A DNA stretch of 64,000 nucleotides from Agrobacterium vitis (GTDB lineage Bacteria > Pseudomonadota > Alphaproteobacteria > Rhizobiales > Rhizobiaceae), in assembly GCF_037039395.1 (NCBI RefSeq), contig NZ_CP146242.1:868001-932000 (forward strand). Direction: 5' to 3'. Shown here piece by piece: positions 62,144-64,000 of the stretch; the stretch's first letter is position 1, and every line of letters starts with the position of its first letter. The notes under the pieces were generated by a model. It was given only the letters and a program-made list of their open reading frames with translations. It did no database searches and was not told the origin of the DNA. The position numbers were made by a program, and so were the translations under genes.

Positions 62144-63511
62144 ATGGGTGCGGCCAACACCATAGTGCCAGACATCGATCAGGGAGAGGCCAAGGCTTTT
62201 ACCGATCCGCTGACGGGGCTTGGCAATCGCCACAGACTGCAGGAGAGAATCCGCAGCCTATCGGCGGAGCGTGCCGCCGATCCCGCACCATTTACCGTGG
62301 CTTTGGTCAATCTGGATGGTTTCAAGCCGATCAACGACCTGTTCGGGTCGCTGGCGGGCGATGAAATCCTGTGCCAGGTCGCACATCGCCTCAAGGCCTG
62401 CATTCCCGATGGCGCCATTGTCACCCGTCACGATGGCGACGAGTTTGCCGTGGTCCTGCCGCTGATTTTCGAACAGATCAGCGCCGAGCGGATCGGCAAT
62501 CTGATTAAGGACGTGCTATCGGCGCCCTATGACCTCGGCGACCGCAATGTCCGGCTTTCAGCCTCACTGGGCTTTGCAATCTTTCCCTTTGCCGGAGACG
62601 ATGTCGACACGCTGATGAAGAGCGCCGAAACGGCGCTTTATCGCTCGAAACGGCGCGGACGCGGCCAGATAACCATCTATTCACGAGAAATTGCCCAGGA
62701 AATGCGCCGCTCCACCCAGTTGGAGCAAGCCCTGCGCAATGCGATCATCAACGATGCCGTCGATACGCATTTCCAGCCGATCGTCTCGCTTGCCGATGGC
62801 AAGGTTCTGGGCTTCGAGGCGCTGGCCCGCTGGATCGACCCCGATCTCGGCTTCGTCTCGCCAGCAATCTTCGTGCCGCTGGCCGAGGACCGGGGCTTTA
62901 TCGATACGCTGTCGGAAACCCTGCTGCGCAAGGCTGCGGAAGCGGCGCTGACCTGGCCGCGAGAACTGTTCTTGTCCTTCAACCTTTCCTCGGTGCAATT
63001 GACGGACTCCGGCACGGCCTCCCGCACGCTGTCCATCGTCAACAGCGTCGGCCTTGATCCGTCGCGGCTGGAACTGGAAATTACCGAGACCGCGGTGATG
63101 AGTTCCGCCGACATGGCCGGGCGGATCATTGCCGAACTGCGTGCGGCAGGCGTGCGCATCTCGCTTGACGATTTCGGCACCGGCCAATCCAGCCTTGGAC
63201 GCTTAAGGGAATTCACCTTCGACAAGGTCAAGATCGATCGGGCCTTCGTCTCGGCGATCACCACCGACACCACTTCCGAACATATCGTCCGGGCGATCAT
63301 TACCATGTGCGAAGGTCTGAAGCTGCAAGTGGTGGCAGAAGGCATCGAAACTCTCAGTGAAGCCACCCGGCTCCTGGCCTTGGGCTGCACCATGGGCCAG
63401 GGCTATTATTTTGGCAGGCCCGCCGATGCGATGGCAACACTGCGCTATCTGTCACGCCAATATTCCGACTTCGCCGCTCGCAGGCAGACGGGGCCATTTT
63501 CAGGCTATTGA
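62144..63511 (+). CDS. GGDEF-EAL protein
   Basis: A 455-residue cytoplasmic c-di-GMP protein. The GGDEF domain (FTDPLTGLGNRHRLQERIRSL) has the signature HDGDEF instead of GGDEF. The EAL domain keeps the metal-binding motifs FEALARW, LELEITETAVM, LDDFGTGQSSLGRL, VKIDRAFV and VVAEGIETL. It is predicted to be a phosphodiesterase with an altered, perhaps weak or regulatory cyclase domain. It has no sensor domain. It lies 397 bases from the PAS-receiver gene in the same direction. The ribosome site is weak. Confidence 0.93.
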   Translation: MGAANTIVPDIDQGEAKAFTDPLTGLGNRHRLQERIRSLSAERAADPAPFTVALVNLDGFKPINDLFGSLAGDEILCQVAHRLKACIPDGAIVTRHDGDEFAVVLPLIFEQISAERIGNLIKDVLSAPYDLGDRNVRLSASLGFAIFPFAGDDVDTLMKSAETALYRSKRRGRGQITIYSREIAQEMRRSTQLEQALRNAIINDAVDTHFQPIVSLADGKVLGFEALARWIDPDLGFVSPAIFVPLAEDRGFIDTLSETLLRKAAEAALTWPRELFLSFNLSSVQLTDSGTASRTLSIVNSVGLDPSRLELEITETAVMSSADMAGRIIAELRAAGVRISLDDFGTGQSSLGRLREFTFDKVKIDRAFVSAITTDTTSEHIVRAIITMCEGLKLQVVAEGIETLSEATRLLALGCTMGQGYYFGRPADAMATLRYLSRQYSDFAARRQTGPFSGY

Positions 63512-63922
63512 GTCGATGGGATTATAATCAGCCGCCAATTCCTCTGGCCGCTCGCAGACCGCCGATAATTTATTGCCATCGGGATCACGGACATAACAGG
63601 CATAGAAATGCGCATGAAAAGGCCGCAGACCCGGCGCACCTTCATCTGAACCGCCATTAGCCAATGCTGCCGCGTAAAAAGCCTCGACATCCGACCGGCT
63701 ACCAGCATTGAGCGTCACCATGGAACCATTGCCGAAGCTGGCGGCCTTGCCATCATAAGGGCTTACGAGCCAGAACCGGCATCGTACATCTGAAGACGCG
63801 CCATAGCCGATTTCGTCTTCTTCCGTCACCCGGCGGATGAAGCCAAGCGCGCCGAGGCAGGCATCGTAAAACCGTCCGGATCGCTCCAGGTCGTTGGAGC
63901 CGAGCGTGATATAGAGGAGCAT
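63500..63922 (-). CDS. VOC-family (glyoxalase-like) protein
   Basis: A 140-residue vicinal-oxygen-chelate fold protein: LLYITLGSNDLERSGRFYDACLGALGF, FWLVSPYDGKAASFGNGSMV and FYACYVRDPDGNKLSAVCE. Metal-binding positions (His/Glu) are only partly visible. Enzymes of this type include glyoxalases and dioxygenases; no function is assigned. It overlaps the end of the GGDEF-EAL gene by 12 bases (convergent). ATG at 63922 preferred over a TTG at 63940. Confidence 0.85.
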   Translation of the reverse strand: MLLYITLGSNDLERSGRFYDACLGALGFIRRVTEEDEIGYGASSDVRCRFWLVSPYDGKAASFGNGSMVTLNAGSRSDVEAFYAAALANGGSDEGAPGLRPFHAHFYACYVRDPDGNKLSAVCERPEELAADYNPIDSIA

Positions 63923-63936
63923 GGACCCGTTCTCGC

Positions 63937-64000
63937 TCAATCCTGATCCTCGTCAGCCGTGGCATCCTCGCGCGGATCATACGGCATGGGACCATCGTCT
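63937..64000 (-). CDS. C-terminal end of an unidentified gene
   Basis: Reading leftward from the window edge the frame encodes DDGPMPYDPREDATADEDQD and then a TGA at 63937-63939. It is an acidic, disordered C-terminus of a protein that starts beyond the window. The VOC gene begins 14 bases later, so the two are probably cotranscribed. Not recognised. Confidence 0.5.
   Translation of the reverse strand, partial: DDGPMPYDPREDATADEDQD

Noticed and set aside
1..64000. Search for tRNA, rRNA and phage attachment sites
   Set aside because: No cloverleaf-like sequence with CCA end or rRNA signature was recognised, so no integration site could be proposed.

Overview
The window looks like chromosomal DNA of a Rhizobiaceae alphaproteobacterium, most like the Agrobacterium/Allorhizobium (A. 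vitis-like) group. This is inferred from four things: a G+C-rich coding style; separate b and b' F0 ATP synthase subunits; conserved small alphaproteobacterial families (DUF2093, DUF4170, DUF2007, DUF523); and many rhizobial-type intergenic palindromes. No rRNA, tRNA or CRISPR was seen. Most of the window is core metabolism and housekeeping.

Layout. 1-9 kb: the start of a probable cyclopropane-fatty-acid synthase, the Tex RNA-binding protein, a membrane acyltransferase, purD, a small exported protein, a chemoreceptor, a DUF523 protein and a parD antitoxin with a frameshifted parE toxin. 9-16.8 kb (minus strand): glyS, a TM2 protein, an unusual aroA, a DUF4328 membrane protein, glyQ and an HWE sensor kinase. 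17-25.5 kb: an S49 peptidase, a tRNA-type methyltransferase, polyprenyl diphosphate synthase, a large TPR protein, ispE, moaB and a glycosyltransferase. 25.7-31.1 kb: a PA0069-type radical SAM protein, rnhB and the F0 operon atpI-B-E-F2-F. 31.4-38.4 kb: kup, corA, mrp, a NasS-like nitrate sensor and a LuxR-type regulator. 39-40.3 kb: an IS5-type insertion sequence. 40.6-51.4 kb: an SMP-30 lactonase, a PRC-barrel protein, an MFS pump, an MBL hydrolase, tadA, a pseudouridine synthase with very long disordered tails, rsmD, a patatin lipase and a Kef-type antiporter. 51.6-57.7 kb: pmbA, an inositol-phosphatase-family enzyme, DUF4170, waaA, a HAD phosphatase and lpxK, that is, a lipid A/Kdo assembly cluster. 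57.9-64 kb: mutL, a PAS/receiver protein without a kinase domain, a GGDEF-EAL protein and a VOC protein.

No single multi-gene novel system stands out. The most interesting signal is in the non-coding DNA. A composite palindromic repeat family occurs about nine times. Its inner palindrome has different sequences in different copies but stays self-complementary. One copy carries a 260-bp insertion with terminal inverted repeats and a 9-bp target duplication. There are also a facing pair of long hairpins whose first base pairs supply the stop codon of the TPR gene, two tandem 35-bp hairpins with compensating stem changes, a 15-bp repeat array touching a promoter, and a 16-bp tandem duplication that broke the parE toxin.
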